A DNA stretch of 64,000 nucleotides from Deinococcus apachensis DSM 19763 (lineage in GTDB: Bacteria > Deinococcota > Deinococci > Deinococcales > Deinococcaceae). This document shows, in pieces, positions 40,811 to 52,003 of this stretch (position 1 is its first letter; every line of letters starts with the position of its first letter). A model generated the notes under the pieces. It did not search any database and had not been told where the DNA came from. It was given only the letters and a program-made list of their open reading frames with translations. The position numbers and the translations under genes were made by a program. The DNA is taken from positions 67,737-131,736 of the forward strand of contig NZ_KB906406.1 of the NCBI RefSeq assembly GCF_000381345.1. The letters run 5' to 3'.

Positions 40811-41799
40811 GCTTGCTCCAGAGCGTCTTGCAGGACGGCCTGCACCCGTTCAGCGGCCCGGTCCCAGTTGAAGGTCGCGGCCCGCCGCAAGCTGCGCGAG
40901 CGCAAGTTTGCCCTCAGGCTTTGGTCCGTCACCGCGCGGTGCAGGCCGTCGCGAATCGCGTCCATGTCGCGGGGGTCCACCAAAATCGCAGCGTCCCCGA
41001 CAATCTCCGGCAGGGAGGTGGTGGTGGACGTGACGACAGGAACGCCACAGGCCATCGCCTCGGCGGCGGGCAGCCCGAACCCCTCATACAGGCTAGGAAA
41101 GGCGAGCGCCGAGGCACCCCGGTAGTAGGCAGGCAACTCTTCTTCGGGAATCAGCCCGCTGAACACCACCCGGTCATAGACGCCCAGGCTCAGCGCCAGG
41201 TGGGCCGTCTCCGCGTCGGGGGGGCCGGAGAGGACCAGCCGCAGCTCCGGCAGCCCGAGCGCCGCGAAGGCCCGCAGCAGCCGGGGGACGTTCTTGTGCG
41301 GCTTGCGGTTCCCGACATACAGTAGGTAGGGATAGCCTGGCTGGTGAACGTCGCCGTCCGGCGTGAAGTTCGGCCCCACGCCGTTCCCCACCACCACCAC
41401 CTGCGTCTCAGGGACACCGCCCCACTCCAGCAGGCGCTGCCGGGACGCCTCGGACACGGTCAGCACGCGGGCCGCGTGGTGCAGGGCGGGCCGCACCACC
41501 CGGTCGTAATACAGGCGCCGCGTCCACCCCGCCTCCTCCGGCACGTCCAGGTGAATCAGGTCATGCACGGTAAAGACCAGCGGCACGGGGCTGGCGAGCG
41601 GCGGGTTGAAGCCGGGCGTGAAGTGCAGGGCCGGACGCGTCCGCCGGAGGGCCAGATGCGTGGCGAGCGGGTCCAGGGGGTGGGTGGGGGCCAACGGCAC
41701 GGAGAGAGGCACGCCGTCCAGTCGGCCCAAGACTTCCCGCGCGAAGCGGCCGATGCCGTGCGGTCCCATCCAGCGGGCATCCACGCTGAGGCGCGTCAC
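40807..41799 (-). CDS. Glycosyltransferase family 4 protein
   Basis: 330 residues. [14 protein letters not shown]-terminal glycine loop, [33 protein letters not shown], and the EX7E motif in [23 protein letters not shown] followed by [15 protein letters not shown]. Typical of WbaZ-/mtfB-type mannosyltransferases; sugar specificity not provable from sequence. Overlaps both neighbours by 4 nt. Confidence 0.92.
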   Translation of the reverse strand: MTRLSVDARWMGPHGIGRFAREVLGRLDGVPLSVPLAPTHPLDPLATHLALRRTRPALHFTPGFNPPLASPVPLVFTVHDLIHLDVPEEAGWTRRLYYDRVVRPALHHAARVLTVSEASRQRLLEWGGVPETQVVVVGNGVGPNFTPDGDVHQPGYPYLLYVGNRKPHKNVPRLLRAFAALGLPELRLVLSGPPDAETAHLALSLGVYDRVVFSGLIPEEELPAYYRGASALAFPSLYEGFGLPAAEAMACGVPVVTSTTTSLPEIVGDAAILVDPRDMDAIRDGLHRAVTDQSLRANLRSRSLRRAATFNWDRAAERVQAVLQDALEQA

Positions 41800-42830
41800 G
41801 CTTCCCCCAGCACGCGGCGGTACACCTGCGCGGTCTGCCCGGCCACCCGTGCCCAGGTGTAGCGCCCCGCCACCCGTTCCCGCTGGCCCAGCGCGTTCCT
41901 CGGCCGCTCCAGGGCCGTATGCAGCGCGGTCACAACGTCGTCAAGGTGATGGGGGTTCACGAGGGTCGCGGCACTCTCCAGGTACTCACGAACGGGGAGC
42001 GCGTCCCCCACCACTAGGTTCGCGCCGTTCAGCGCCGCTTCCAGGTTGGCCAGGCCGGGCGTCTCCAGATCGCTGAGCAGGGCGTGCGCGTGCGCGGCGG
42101 CGTAGGCGTTGGCTAGGGTGTCGCTGCCGGGGGGGAAGCCGGTCAGGTGTGCGGCGTGACCGGGGTAGGTGTGCAATTCCCGGAAGAACGTGTCGGTGTA
42201 TTCGCGTTCCGCCTCGACGGGTGCGCCGATGAACACCACCGGAACGCGCAGGCGTGCTGCGGCGCGCAGGAGCAGCAGGCTGTTTTTCCGCCGTTCGATC
42301 CGCCCCACGCTCAGCAGGAAGGGGGTGCCGTCTGGCCAGCCGGGGGGCAGGTGGGCGCGGAAGGCATCCGGGTCGCGCCCCACGAACATGGGGTCCACGC
42401 CGTTGGGAACCACCGTGAATGCCCTGTCCTCCAGACCGAACATCCCCTTCAGAAGGTCCTGCTCGGCGCGGGAATTGGGCAGGACGGCGGCGGCGTGCCG
42501 CAGCACCTGCCCGCGCAGCCAGCTCTGGGAGTACGGCACCTGGGCCAGCAGTGCCTGCGCCTGCCGGTCACGGCCCACCGGGTAGAACACGGACGACACC
42601 ACGTAAGGCAGCCCCCGCGCGCGCAGCAGCTTGACGAGCTGCGCGTACACGTGGTCACTCCCGAACAGGTGGACCAGGTCGATCCCGCGGAGGAGGTCGC
42701 GGTCGAAGTAGTCGGCGTAGCGGACCTGCACGCCCAGCGGGCGCAGGGCGGCGGCGGTCTGGAGCAGTTGCACTTCCTGGCCCCCGAAGGCCAGGGCCAG
42801 GGGCCGCGGCAGAAAGTAAAGTACGTTCAC
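41796..42830 (-). CDS. Glycosyltransferase family 4-like protein
   Basis: 344 residues. Begins NVLYFLPRPLALAFGGQEVQL, then VPNGVDPMF, LLSVGRIERRKNSLLLLRAA and a C-terminal LLSDLETPGLANLEAALNGANLVV in place of the usual EX7E region, so it is a diverged GT4. ATGA overlaps on both sides place it firmly in the operon. Sugar unknown. Confidence 0.88.
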   Translation of the reverse strand: MNVLYFLPRPLALAFGGQEVQLLQTAAALRPLGVQVRYADYFDRDLLRGIDLVHLFGSDHVYAQLVKLLRARGLPYVVSSVFYPVGRDRQAQALLAQVPYSQSWLRGQVLRHAAAVLPNSRAEQDLLKGMFGLEDRAFTVVPNGVDPMFVGRDPDAFRAHLPPGWPDGTPFLLSVGRIERRKNSLLLLRAAARLRVPVVFIGAPVEAEREYTDTFFRELHTYPGHAAHLTGFPPGSDTLANAYAAAHAHALLSDLETPGLANLEAALNGANLVVGDALPVREYLESAATLVNPHHLDDVVTALHTALERPRNALGQRERVAGRYTWARVAGQTAQVYRRVLGEA

Positions 42831-43672
42831 AGGGGGTCCTTCGGGTGGATGGCCTGCCGGGCGAGCTGGCGGTAGCGGTTCAGCATGTCCTCGCGCGTGC
42901 CGCGCTGCACCCGTTCATCCAGCTTGATTTCCCTCAGGTACTTGTAAAGGGCCAGCAGCACGGCCAGGCGCAGGCCGTGCCGCCCGTCCCGGTAGCCCCT
43001 CTTCACCAGAAAGGTCAGGAGGAATTCCCGGACAGGCAGGGCCGTTTCCCGCAGCAGGGAAGGCCGCACGCCCTGCCCCTGTTTGGTCTGCGCCTCGATG
43101 CCGGTGTAGCGGTTGATCTTCTCCATAACGCTGGTGTAGTCGGTATAACTGAAGTGCAGCAGGGCATTGTCTCCCTGGTAGGGCAGCCTCAGGACGCGTG
43201 TGCCGGGCAGAGGATGGAAGAAATTGTGGACCTCGCCAGTTACCCGCATCTGCCCCTGCCGGAAAAAGCGGACATGGTGGTCCTGCGTCGGCCCCCAGCC
43301 CAGTCCCCGCACGGCCACCCCACCAACGAAGTTCTGGTACGGGAGATCGGCGGCGTCGAAGTCCCCACGCCGGGCAATGGCATGAAGCTGGGCCGCCAAC
43401 GCGGCGGGCACCACCTCGTCGGCATCCAGCACCAGCACCCAATCGCCGGTAGCCTGGGCGAGCGCAAAGGCGCGGGCAGGGTCCGCGTACCCGAGGCGTT
43501 CATACAGAAAGACGCGGGCACCATACGCCCGTGCGACCGTGGCTGTCCGGTCGTTGCTGTGCATATCGACCACCACGATGTCGTCCACCCAGCGGCAGAC
43601 GGAGTCGAGGGCCAGGGGCAGGTTGTGTTCTTCATTGAGGGTGTTGATGACGACACTGATGCGGGGATTCAT
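42827..43672 (-). CDS. Glycosyltransferase family 2 protein
   Basis: 281 residues, GT-A fold. ISVVINTLNEEHNLPLALDSV is the nucleotide-binding start, DIVVVDMHSNDRTATVARAYGA the second strand, and WVLVLDADEVVP the DXD region. HHVRFFRQGQMRVTGEVHNFF follows, resembling WaaE/KdtX-like transferases. Start at MNPRISVV overlaps the wzx stop codon by 4 nt. Confidence 0.92.
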   Translation of the reverse strand: MNPRISVVINTLNEEHNLPLALDSVCRWVDDIVVVDMHSNDRTATVARAYGARVFLYERLGYADPARAFALAQATGDWVLVLDADEVVPAALAAQLHAIARRGDFDAADLPYQNFVGGVAVRGLGWGPTQDHHVRFFRQGQMRVTGEVHNFFHPLPGTRVLRLPYQGDNALLHFSYTDYTSVMEKINRYTGIEAQTKQGQGVRPSLLRETALPVREFLLTFLVKRGYRDGRHGLRLAVLLALYKYLREIKLDERVQRGTREDMLNRYRQLARQAIHPKDPL

Positions 43673-45108
43673 AGGATGGACCTCGGGAGGGGCAGACGCC
43701 CCTTCAGCCAGCGGCGGGCGTCCGGCCACAGCAGGACCGCAACCACGACATACAGCAACAGGGGAACGGCGAACCAGGCTGCCAGCGCCCCCGGACTCTG
43801 AGTGTCGCGCCCCAGCATGCCTGCCGTGAGCGCCAGGGGAGCGGCGATCAGCCAGGGGGGCAGCACGCTCCGCGAAAACGAAAACGGCAGGGTCTGCCAG
43901 GCCACCCGGAAAAGAGCGAGGTTGGTCAGTTGCACACCGGCCGTGGCAAGGGCAAAGCCCAGCGTTCCGAACTGGAGAATAAGCGGCACACCCAGCCCCC
44001 AGGTTGCCAGGAGCCAAACTAGGGCAAAACGGAAGGTGACGTGCGAACGCCCCAGGGCGTTGAGCAGGGCCAACAGCGGCGTGGCCGTGGCGACGAACAG
44101 ATTGCCGCACCACAGCAGTTCCAGCAGGGACAACGCTGACAACCACTTGGAGCCAAACACAAGCGTGGTGAGGGGGACAGCCAGGGCCAGCGTGAGTGTC
44201 GCCAGAATGGCGGTGACGCCGTTGGTGAGCAGCAGCACGCGTTCTACGGCGCGGCGCAGGGCCGCCGGATCCCCCTGCAAGCGCGCGAACACGGGCAGAT
44301 ACAGGCGTTGCAGGAACATCAGGGCCATCACAGGATAGGCCGCCACCGTCTGCGCCCAGTTGATATACCCGACGGCCTGCATGCCCAGCAGGCCACCCAC
44401 CAGCAGCGGCGTGATGCTGTCCTTGACTAGGGAAACCAGGCTGACCCCCTGGTAGGGCAGGCCAAACGCCAGGTGAGGCTGCAAAAGGGCCGGATCCCAG
44501 CGCCAGCCGATGGGCCAGGGGTGGCGCAGATTGAGGTACATCGCCCCGATCAACGAGCGCAGAGTCAGGGCCAGCGCAAAGGTCCAGGCACCCCACCCGG
44601 CAGCGGTACCATAAATGAGAACACCATTATAAACCAGGGCCTGGAGCACCTCTGCGACCGCCAGCTTCTGGAAGTGCAACTCGCGTTCCAGGCGAATGGC
44701 GGCGATGGTCTGAAATGACGTGAGGAACAGGGAGACCCCCACCGCGCGAAACAGCCAGACATAGGCAGGTTCCAGATGAACGTAGCGTGTCAGGAAGGGC
44801 GCGGCCAGCCAGAGTGCGGTTGACAGCACACCCGCGCTGATCTGCTGGAAGGTAAACACCACCCGGTAGGTATGCAGGTCGGGTTCCTCCGGCTGCCGGA
44901 TCAGGCTCGCCCCCAGGCCGACATCGCCTACCGCGATCAGGAAAACCAGCACAAAGGCCATCAGGCTGTATACCCCGAATTCGGCAGGGACCAGCCAGCG
45001 GGCCAGCAGCACCCCCGTTAGGACGTTGAGGCCCTGGATCACCACCTGCCGGACCAACAGCGCCGCTGCCCCCTGCATGGCCGCACGGCCAACGGTGGCT
45101 GCGGTCAC
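43669..45108 (-). CDS. wzx: Wzx-like oligosaccharide flippase
   Basis: 479 residues with 12-14 membrane spans (MATE/polysaccharide transporter superfamily). VRQVVIQGLNVLTGVLLARWLVPAEFGVYSL is the typical N-terminal span pair, followed by DVGLGASLIRQ. It moves the lipid-linked repeat across the inner membrane. GTG start overlaps the wzy stop codon by 4 nt; upstream residues in the open frame lack family similarity. Confidence 0.9.
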   Translation of the reverse strand: MTAATVGRAAMQGAAALLVRQVVIQGLNVLTGVLLARWLVPAEFGVYSLMAFVLVFLIAVGDVGLGASLIRQPEEPDLHTYRVVFTFQQISAGVLSTALWLAAPFLTRYVHLEPAYVWLFRAVGVSLFLTSFQTIAAIRLERELHFQKLAVAEVLQALVYNGVLIYGTAAGWGAWTFALALTLRSLIGAMYLNLRHPWPIGWRWDPALLQPHLAFGLPYQGVSLVSLVKDSITPLLVGGLLGMQAVGYINWAQTVAAYPVMALMFLQRLYLPVFARLQGDPAALRRAVERVLLLTNGVTAILATLTLALAVPLTTLVFGSKWLSALSLLELLWCGNLFVATATPLLALLNALGRSHVTFRFALVWLLATWGLGVPLILQFGTLGFALATAGVQLTNLALFRVAWQTLPFSFSRSVLPPWLIAAPLALTAGMLGRDTQSPGALAAWFAVPLLLYVVVAVLLWPDARRWLKGRLPLPRSIL

Positions 45109-46418
45109 GGGGTAGCCCTCCCCAGCGCCTGACGACGGGCGCAGTGGCCGAGATACACGGTGTATCCCAGGGCAGGCAGCAGCCAGAAGACGTAGTACAG
45201 CACGTTGTTGAACTGAGAAGCGAAGAGGATGGTCACGGCCAGACAGGCCCAGTACGCCCAGAAACCGAAGGCCAGGGGACCTCGCAAGCGGGCACCCCAC
45301 CGGAACGCCGCCGTGATGGTCAGGCCCAGCAGCAGGATGGTAAAGGGAATCCCGAAGTTTGCGGCGGTCGCCTGCAAGGAGGAATCCAGGGAGGGCAACC
45401 GGCGGTACTGTTCCGTGAACATGGACAGGTAGTTGTACCCCACACCGAAGAGGGGATGGGCGGCAATCAGTTGCATGCCGAAGTCGTATGAGTCGAAGCG
45501 GGCCGCCGCCGAACGATCATCACCGATGGTCGACAAACGGATCAGCGTGCGGGCCAGATAGGGCAGGTAAAAGGGCAGCAGGGCCAGCAGCAATATGGGG
45601 GACAGGCTTGCCTGGAGCAGATGACGGGTGTCTATCCAGGACCGGCGTGCCGCCACCAGCGCGGAGAGAAACAGCAGGAAGAGCAGTTGCAGAACAGCCG
45701 CGGCCAGTGCGCTGCGGGAGCCAGTGAGCAGGATCGCCACCAGCGTCAGCACAAGCACCGCCCACCAGCGGAAAGCGGGCTGACTGTGCAGCAGCACATA
45801 ACTCCAGGTCAGGGGCAGCAGCAGGATCACACCGAAGAAATTGGGGTCGAAGTAGGCGGACACCAGGCGGTTCAGGTGTGGGTCGCCCTGGAACACCACA
45901 CCCATACGGCTCAACCAGGCCCACAAATCTCGGGAGTCGGGAAAGAGCAGCAGCAGCAGGAATGCCAACGCCACCACCGCCAGGTACAGGCGAACAAACA
46001 GCCGCGTGACCCGCTTGAATGCCTGACCATACTGTAAATATAGGGCTGTCCCCAGGAGGATGCCCGCCGTCAGGGTCCCCAGCAGCCGCAGCGCGTAGAG
46101 CAACGGCACAGCCTGCATCCCCCACTGCAAGACGCCCGTCAGGGCCGACAGAAGCAGGACCACCGCGCAGGGCAACACCCAGGGAAGACTGAGTCGCCGG
46201 GCAGGGCCGGACAGCAGCAGATAAGCACCCGCCAGGACATACAGCAGAACCTCGCTGATCAGCATGTTGTCCCCCAACCCACCACTGGGAATCAACCGCG
46301 CAAAGTTTCCAATCAACAGGAACGCCAGGCAGACCAGCACAAACCACCTCGCCCGGTGCCGTGTCCTGTGTCCTTGCGGCCAGAAGAGAACGCCTGGCAG
46401 CAGCACCTTAATATGCAC
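45105..46418 (-). CDS. wzy: Wzy-like O-antigen/EPS polymerase
   Basis: 437 residues, about 11 membrane spans. The O-antigen-ligase pattern [15 protein letters not shown] is in mid-protein and the large external loop carries [33 protein letters not shown], the block that contains the conserved R and GxGxGN-type motif. The GTG start overlaps the end of the wbaP-like gene by 11 nt. Polymerises lipid-linked repeat units on the periplasmic side. Confidence 0.85.
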   Translation of the reverse strand: MHIKVLLPGVLFWPQGHRTRHRARWFVLVCLAFLLIGNFARLIPSGGLGDNMLISEVLLYVLAGAYLLLSGPARRLSLPWVLPCAVVLLLSALTGVLQWGMQAVPLLYALRLLGTLTAGILLGTALYLQYGQAFKRVTRLFVRLYLAVVALAFLLLLLFPDSRDLWAWLSRMGVVFQGDPHLNRLVSAYFDPNFFGVILLLPLTWSYVLLHSQPAFRWWAVLVLTLVAILLTGSRSALAAAVLQLLFLLFLSALVAARRSWIDTRHLLQASLSPILLLALLPFYLPYLARTLIRLSTIGDDRSAAARFDSYDFGMQLIAAHPLFGVGYNYLSMFTEQYRRLPSLDSSLQATAANFGIPFTILLLGLTITAAFRWGARLRGPLAFGFWAYWACLAVTILFASQFNNVLYYVFWLLPALGYTVYLGHCARRQALGRATP

Positions 46419-47853
46419 CCCGGCCCATCAATACCACCCTCACCGTCTGAATCATGACCACCATATCCAGCCAGGGCGTCCAGTTGGTCACGTAGAACCG
46501 GTCCATCGCCACCCGCTCGTCATAACTCGTGTCACTGCGGCCGTTGGCCTGCCAGTAGCCGGTCATGCCGGGACGGATCTGCTTGTAGACCTCGTAGACC
46601 TCACCGTACTTCTCCACCTCGGCCTGCACGATGGGGCGGGGTCCGACCAAGCTCATGGTGCCCAGCAGCACATTGGCAAGCTGCGGCAACTCATCCAGAC
46701 TGGTCTTGCGTAGGAACGCGCCAACCCGGGTCACGCGAGGGTCGTTTTTGAGCTTGTGCGTGGCCTCGAACTCAGCTCGGAGAGCTGGATCGCTGTCCAG
46801 CATGTGATTCAATTTTTCTTCCGCGTCGTGGTGCATGCTGCGGAACTTGAAACAGTCAAAAGATTGACCGCCCCGCCCCAGGCGGCGCGCCCGGTAGACC
46901 ACCGGACCGGGGCTGTCGAGCCGGATGGCCAGGGCGATCAGCAGCAGCCCGGGGAAAATCAGCAGCCCACCCAGGACCGCGCCCACCAGATCAATGCCTC
47001 GCTTGATCACGCGCGCCTGCACGCTCCGCAGGTTGTTCCTGATTTCCAGGCTGGCCATGCTGCCGATGTTGTGCGGCAAAAGGGCCTGGTTGGGCACGCC
47101 GAAAAGGTCGGGAATCACCCAGGTAATGGGGAAGGCGGCGTAGATGCTGTTGACCAGGCGGCGCTGCGTCTCGGCCCGCGCGCCGGGAATGGAGATCAGG
47201 GCCTGCTCGGTGAGAGGGTCGATGAGGGCCTGCTCGATGGGGCCGAGGACAGGCACGCCCTGCAAGGTGGTGCCGTGCAAGGCGGGGTTGTCGTCGTAGG
47301 CGGCCACCGGATTGAGGCCGTAGGCGGGATGGGCCCGCAGGTGGGCGATGGTCAGGGCCGCGGTGTGCCCGGCACCGATCACGCTGATGGACCGCCCGAA
47401 ATGCCCGGTGGAGATCAGCAGGGCGCGCACGGCGTACCGCATCAGCAGGGACAGGATCAGGATGAGCGTCCACAGGATCAGAACGCCCGTGACGCCGGGA
47501 GCGAAACGTTGCACCGCGAAGGCGGCGGCGAGTTGCCCCACTGCGACCTGCACGGTGCCAGTCGTGTGCAGGCGCAGTTCCGTCTGGGGGGAACGGCCGT
47601 AGCTGGGATAGAGGCCCTGATAGGCCCGCCATAGCACCCAGAGGACCATCCAGATCAGGGTGCTTTCCAGGGAGAGGACGGGGCGGCCGGTGGCGGTCAG
47701 GATCAGGGAGGCGAGTTCCTGCGCGAGCAGCGCGCTGAGGACGTCCCCCAGCAGCAGGCAGACGGCCTGGGGCAGCGCGGCCAGGCGGGCCGGGGCGGCC
47801 TGGCTTCCCAGCCGTGCCGGGGAGGCCGTCCTCGCCGATACGCGCAGGCCCAT
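46408..47853 (-). CDS. wbaP: Polyprenyl-phosphate hexose-1-phosphate transferase (WbaP-like initiating transferase)
   Basis: 481 residues. N-terminal half: four to five membrane helices plus a Rossmann-like domain ([22 protein letters not shown]). C-terminal bacterial sugar transferase domain: [50 protein letters not shown] and [10 protein letters not shown]. It starts the repeat unit by placing a sugar phosphate on undecaprenyl phosphate. Three nucleotides separate it from the wzc-like gene. Confidence 0.93.
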   Translation of the reverse strand: MGLRVSARTASPARLGSQAAPARLAALPQAVCLLLGDVLSALLAQELASLILTATGRPVLSLESTLIWMVLWVLWRAYQGLYPSYGRSPQTELRLHTTGTVQVAVGQLAAAFAVQRFAPGVTGVLILWTLILILSLLMRYAVRALLISTGHFGRSISVIGAGHTAALTIAHLRAHPAYGLNPVAAYDDNPALHGTTLQGVPVLGPIEQALIDPLTEQALISIPGARAETQRRLVNSIYAAFPITWVIPDLFGVPNQALLPHNIGSMASLEIRNNLRSVQARVIKRGIDLVGAVLGGLLIFPGLLLIALAIRLDSPGPVVYRARRLGRGGQSFDCFKFRSMHHDAEEKLNHMLDSDPALRAEFEATHKLKNDPRVTRVGAFLRKTSLDELPQLANVLLGTMSLVGPRPIVQAEVEKYGEVYEVYKQIRPGMTGYWQANGRSDTSYDERVAMDRFYVTNWTPWLDMVVMIQTVRVVLMGRGAY

Positions 47854-47856
47854 GCC

Positions 47857-49539
47857 CTAGCGCACTTCCTTGACGGTCGGGGTGGGCGCAGCGGGAGCGG
47901 GCGGGGCGGGAAGGGCGGGTCCGTAGCGGCGGGGCATCCGGGACGGACCCGCCACCTTGTTGAGGACGAACCCCACGACGGGCACGTCAGCCAGCCGCGC
48001 GGACCGCAGCACCTGACACACGTCCGGAAGGCGCGTTCGGCCCATCTCAGTCACCAGCAGCACGGCGTCCACCTGTTGCCCCAGGGCCAGCCCGTCAGCC
48101 AGCGCCAGCAGGGGTGGGCTGTCCACCAGCACCACGTCGTAGCCCTGGCTCCAGCGGCGCAGCCACTCGCCCAGCTCAGGGCGGCTCAGCAGGGCCAAGC
48201 TCCCATGGGGGGCAGAGCCAGCGGGCAGCAGGTCAATGTTGGGGGCGACTGGCTTCACCTCCACGTTCACGGGCGCGCGCAGGGCCTCCGCGAAGCTGTG
48301 TGCACCGCCCGTGCGGCCGGGAGCGTGCCCGGGCTGTCCGCCTGTGCCCACGTCCCAGAGGTCCTGCTGCCCGCCGCGCCACAGGTCGGCATCGAGGAGC
48401 AGCACCCGCTGCCCGCTGTCGGCCAGACTGCTCGCCAGGGCGGCGGTCAGGCTGCTCGCGCCCTCACCTCCGGCGAGCCCGGCGATCATCAGGATAGGCC
48501 GGGGCTGCCGCAGCGTGGCCTGCAGGTTGACGCGCAAGAAGCCCAGAGCCTCTGACTGTGCGAGGGAAAAGCTCCCTGAAGGGCGCAGGCGCGGCAGCCT
48601 CCCCAGCACCGGGAGGTTCAAGGTCAGCAGCTCCGCATCGGTCTGGACCCGGCGGTCCAACACGCTCAGGAGGGCCGCCACACCAGTTCCCAGTAGCAGC
48701 GCCAGCAGGCCAGCCAAGACCGCATTCCGCAGCGGCGAAGGCGTCACGGGCCGGAGCGGTTCCACGGCGCTGGTGAGGGGCTTGAGGACGCCCGGCCGGG
48801 CCTGCTCCAGAAAACTGAGCTGCGCGAGGTTGTCCTGCATGGTGGCGCGGCGATAGAGCAGGGTCTGGCGCTCCAGCGCCGACAGCCCCGGCAGGGCCAG
48901 GCGGCGGTCCGTCTGGGCCAGTTGCAGGGTGAAGTTCTCGCGGGCCAGGCGCACATCCCGCAGGGTGCGTTCGGCATCCCAGTTCAGCAGCAGCTTGCCC
49001 GTCAGATTGACGAGCACCTGTGCGGCTTGGGGCGTCTGCGCGCGAGCACGCACCTGATAGATGCTGTTCTCCCCGCCGCCCTGATCCGCCGTCACTGAGA
49101 CGGTGCGGTTCCGCTGGCTCCCCTCGCCCTCCCGCACCGGGGTCAACAGCTCACGGGTCAACTGCTTCACCAGGCGTTGCCGTTCCGCGGGCGCAATGGC
49201 CTGGTTATCCCGGACGGCCTCAATCAGCGGCCGCAGAATCAGCGGACTCTCCACGACCTCGGCCACGGTGCCCGGCGGCAGCGGAGAGATCACCGAGCCC
49301 CCAACCACACCGATCTGGCTCTGGCTGCTGGAAGCCAGCAGGCCTGCCGCAGCCTCGTACACGCGCGGCTGGGCGCGGGACCAGAGGTAAACGGCCAGCG
49401 CCAGCAGGGCCGCCGTCAGGAGGATGACGGGCAGACGCTGCCGCACCCCCTGCCAGAGGGTCGCAAGGTCGATTTCGTTATCGGTATCCTGGCGGAGCAG
49501 GTCGGGAGAGTCGGGCTCGGGGGGACGGTATGCGGTCAC
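47857..49539 (-). CDS. wzc: Wzc-like polysaccharide co-polymerase with a degenerate kinase domain
   Basis: 560 residues. Wzz domain with two membrane helices (about 36-55 and 285-305) around a coiled-coil periplasmic region, then a C-terminal BY-kinase-like domain. The Walker A region reads [12 protein letters not shown], so the invariant P-loop lysine of GEGKS/T is replaced by alanine. Walker A' [11 protein letters not shown] and Walker B VVLVDSPP remain. The C-terminal tail has one tyrosine instead of a tyrosine cluster. It may be a structural, non-kinase chain-length regulator. GTG start overlaps the manC stop codon. Confidence 0.88.
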   Translation of the reverse strand: MTAYRPPEPDSPDLLRQDTDNEIDLATLWQGVRQRLPVILLTAALLALAVYLWSRAQPRVYEAAAGLLASSSQSQIGVVGGSVISPLPPGTVAEVVESPLILRPLIEAVRDNQAIAPAERQRLVKQLTRELLTPVREGEGSQRNRTVSVTADQGGGENSIYQVRARAQTPQAAQVLVNLTGKLLLNWDAERTLRDVRLARENFTLQLAQTDRRLALPGLSALERQTLLYRRATMQDNLAQLSFLEQARPGVLKPLTSAVEPLRPVTPSPLRNAVLAGLLALLLGTGVAALLSVLDRRVQTDAELLTLNLPVLGRLPRLRPSGSFSLAQSEALGFLRVNLQATLRQPRPILMIAGLAGGEGASSLTAALASSLADSGQRVLLLDADLWRGGQQDLWDVGTGGQPGHAPGRTGGAHSFAEALRAPVNVEVKPVAPNIDLLPAGSAPHGSLALLSRPELGEWLRRWSQGYDVVLVDSPPLLALADGLALGQQVDAVLLVTEMGRTRLPDVCQVLRSARLADVPVVGFVLNKVAGPSRMPRRYGPALPAPPAPAAPTPTVKEVR

Positions 49540-50621
49540 GCGAAGCGCTCCAATTCCGGGTGGGCCTTGAGTTGCTGCACCACCTTCTTGATGTCCTGGG
49601 TGCGGTCCTTTCGCACCACCAGCGTCACCTCATCGGTGCGGACGACCACCACGTCCTCCAAGCCGATAGTGGCGATCAAGTCATCGCCCCGGGTGGTATA
49701 CAGGATGGCCCCCCCGGTGTCCAGGCTGACATGCCGCCCCACCGAGACGTTCTGGCCCTCCCCCTTCAGCAGGCGCTCCAGGGCGTTCCAGTCTCCCAAG
49801 TCGTCCCAGCCGAACTCGGCCGGGATCACTGCGACCTCGTCGGACTTCTCCAGGATGGCGTAGTCGATGCTGATCTTCTGTACCTGGGGAAAGACGCCGC
49901 GAATGCCCCCCGGCGACCGGCCGCGAGCCAGCGCCTCCGAGAGCTGGGCGTACATCTCGGGCTGATACTGCCGGAAGGCGTCCAGGATAGCTCCCACCCG
50001 CCAGAGGAACATCCCGCTGTTCCAGGTATAACGCCCGTCGGCGACCAGGGTGCGGGCGGTCTCCGCGTCGGGCTTTTCGGTGAAGCGCGACACCCGGTAG
50101 GCGGGCAGTTCGCCGCCCTGCAACAGCTCTCCGCGCTGGATGTAGCCATACCCGGTGGCAGGAAAGGTGGGGGTGATCCCCAGCGTGACGAGTTGGCCGG
50201 TCGAGTGGGCGACCTCGATGGCCCGGCGCACCGCGCGGCCGAATGCCATCGGATTGGTGATGCGGTGGTCGGCGGGAAAGACGCCCATCACGGCTTCCGG
50301 GGCCTCCTGGGCCACCCGCAGGGCCGCATACAGGACGGCCGGGGCAGTGTCCCGCGCGACCGGCTCGACGATCAGGTTCTCGACGGGCATGTCGGGGAGC
50401 TGCTCGAGCACCTGCGTGCGGTACTCGCCCCCTGTGACCACCATGACCTGCTCGGGGCTGCCGCTCAGTACGCTCAGGCGGTCACTGGTGGCCTGAAGCA
50501 GGCTGCGCCCGGTCTCGTCCAAGGTGAGGAACTGTTTGGGGCGGTGCCTGCGGGACAGGGGCCAGAAGCGTTCGCCGCTGCCCCCAGCGAGAATGACGGG
50601 AAGAAAGACTGCTTCGCTCAT
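49536..50621 (-). CDS. manC: Mannose-1-phosphate guanylyltransferase
   Basis: 361 residues, single-domain GDP-mannose pyrophosphorylase without the fused isomerase. [25 protein letters not shown] is the nucleotide-binding signature, then [23 protein letters not shown] and [17 protein letters not shown]. It makes GDP-mannose for Gmd/Fcl and the glycosyltransferases. It is the first gene of the EPS operon and is divergent from rmlA across a 323-nt regulatory region. Confidence 0.95.
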   Translation of the reverse strand: MSEAVFLPVILAGGSGERFWPLSRRHRPKQFLTLDETGRSLLQATSDRLSVLSGSPEQVMVVTGGEYRTQVLEQLPDMPVENLIVEPVARDTAPAVLYAALRVAQEAPEAVMGVFPADHRITNPMAFGRAVRRAIEVAHSTGQLVTLGITPTFPATGYGYIQRGELLQGGELPAYRVSRFTEKPDAETARTLVADGRYTWNSGMFLWRVGAILDAFRQYQPEMYAQLSEALARGRSPGGIRGVFPQVQKISIDYAILEKSDEVAVIPAEFGWDDLGDWNALERLLKGEGQNVSVGRHVSLDTGGAILYTTRGDDLIATIGLEDVVVVRTDEVTLVVRKDRTQDIKKVVQQLKAHPELERFA

Positions 50622-50931
50622 GCCCGGGCCCTCGGCCCACCCGATGCGTTCAGGCGTCGCCGAACCCCGTGCCGCCGCCAGCCCCTCGCTTGCCTTGCCA
50701 GTTGTTGACTCATGGGAACTCCAATGTTGGGCGGGAAAAATTTTTCCTGCACCGCTCAGTTTACCCTCTCCTCACCCCCACTCGGGGGGGTCCCCGGGTC
50801 GGCGAGCGTGCCGGGAAACACCCCGCAGTAAAGCGCAAAAGACAGGTCTTGTCCCCCTGTTTTGCCCGCGCCTCACCCGCCCGGGGGGCTCGATGAAGGG
50901 GGCGTCAGCTTCATGAGGGGACGGAACTTCC
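50622..50931. promoter_or_regulatory. Divergent control region of the EPS operon and rmlA
   Basis: 310 nt without a gene. It holds a palindrome (50731-50750), a TAAACT (minus) that could be a -10 for manC, C/G runs resembling the extragenic repeats, and the rmlA promoter at its right end. Confidence 0.5.
50731..50750. promoter_or_regulatory. Palindromic candidate operator upstream of manC
   Basis: GCGGGAAAAATTTTTCCTGC: the inner 14 nt GGAAAAATTTTTCC are a perfect palindrome and the outer GC/GC pairs extend it with one mismatch. It is about 110 nt upstream of the manC start. The form suggests a dimeric repressor site or a bent-DNA element. Confidence 0.5.
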
Positions 50932-50937
50932 TAGAAT
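50932..50937 (+). promoter_or_regulatory. -10 element of leaderless rmlA promoter
   Basis: TAGAAT ends 7 nt before the ATG at 50945. It also overlaps the alternative ATG at 50936, ruling that one out. Confidence 0.65.
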
Positions 50938-50944
50938 GCGGCGG

Positions 50945-52003
50945 ATGAAAGCGATTATTCCCGCCGCGGGACTCGGCACCCGCCTGCGTCCGCTGACCTT
51001 CACGCGCCCCAAGCCCGTCCTGCCGGTCGCGGGCGCGCCCATCATCGTGCATGCGCTGCGGACCCTGCTGGACGCCGGGATTGACGAGGTGGCGATCATC
51101 GTGTCGGACGCCACCCGCGCCGAGATCGGGGACACCCTGAAGCAGGCGCCCGAGGCGCAGGTGACCCTGATCGACCAGCACGAGCAGCTCGGCCTGGGGC
51201 ACGCGGTCCTGATGGCGCGCGAGTGGGTGGGGCAGGACAACTTCTGCGTGTACCTGGGGGACAACCTCTTCGAGCACGGGGTGCGGCCCTTTATCGAGCG
51301 CTTCGAGAGTGAGCGTCCGGCGGCGGTGATCGCGCTGGTGGAGGTGCCCGACCCCACCGCCTTCGGGGTGGCGCAGCTCGACGGCGACCGGATCACCCGG
51401 CTGGTCGAGAAGCCCAAGGTGCCGCCGAGCAACCTGGCCGTGGCGGGGCTGTACTGCTTCACCCCGGAGGTCTTCGGGGTGCTCGACGGGATGCCGCCCT
51501 CGGCGCGCGGGGAGTACGAGATCACGGACGCGATTCAGGGCCTGATCGACCGCGGCCGCACCGTGCTGGGCCAGCGGGTGGAGGGCTGGTGGAAGGACAC
51601 CGGGCGCCCGGCCGACCTGCTCGACGCCAACCGCCTGTTGCTCGAAAGGGTCACGGAGGACGTGCAGGGGGAGGTCAGCGACTCACGGCTCACCGGCCGG
51701 GTGGTGATTCCGGCCTCGGCGCAGGTCCGGCGCAGCAAGATCGTCGGCCCGGTGCTGCTGGGCGAGGGCGTGGTCGTCGAGGACGCCTATATCGGGCCCT
51801 TCACCTCCATCGGCCGGGACAGCGTGATCCGGCAGGCCGAGGTCGAGCACAGCGTGGTGGACGCCGAGGCGCGCATCGAGTGCCTGAACACCCGCCTCCA
51901 GGACTGCCTGATCGGGGTGCGCGCCCAGGTGCGGGGCGGGCGCAAGGTACCCAGCACCCACAAGCTCACCCTCTCGGACGCGAGCGTGGTCGAGTTGGCG
52001 TGA
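50945..52003 (+). CDS. rfbA: Glucose-1-phosphate thymidylyltransferase, long form
   Basis: 352 residues. Nucleotidyltransferase core [76 protein letters not shown]. About 100 C-terminal residues form a left-handed beta-helix ([39 protein letters not shown]). Long forms occur in archaea and Deinococcus-Thermus and make dTDP-glucose. Other rml genes are not in this window. Start fixed by the -10 element. Confidence 0.9.
   Translation: MKAIIPAAGLGTRLRPLTFTRPKPVLPVAGAPIIVHALRTLLDAGIDEVAIIVSDATRAEIGDTLKQAPEAQVTLIDQHEQLGLGHAVLMAREWVGQDNFCVYLGDNLFEHGVRPFIERFESERPAAVIALVEVPDPTAFGVAQLDGDRITRLVEKPKVPPSNLAVAGLYCFTPEVFGVLDGMPPSARGEYEITDAIQGLIDRGRTVLGQRVEGWWKDTGRPADLLDANRLLLERVTEDVQGEVSDSRLTGRVVIPASAQVRRSKIVGPVLLGEGVVVEDAYIGPFTSIGRDSVIRQAEVEHSVVDAEARIECLNTRLQDCLIGVRAQVRGGRKVPSTHKLTLSDASVVELA

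Noticed and set aside
42827..44596. 589-codon single frame covering the GT2 gene and more
   Set aside because: Only the last 281 residues are a glycosyltransferase; the start is a shadow of wzx.
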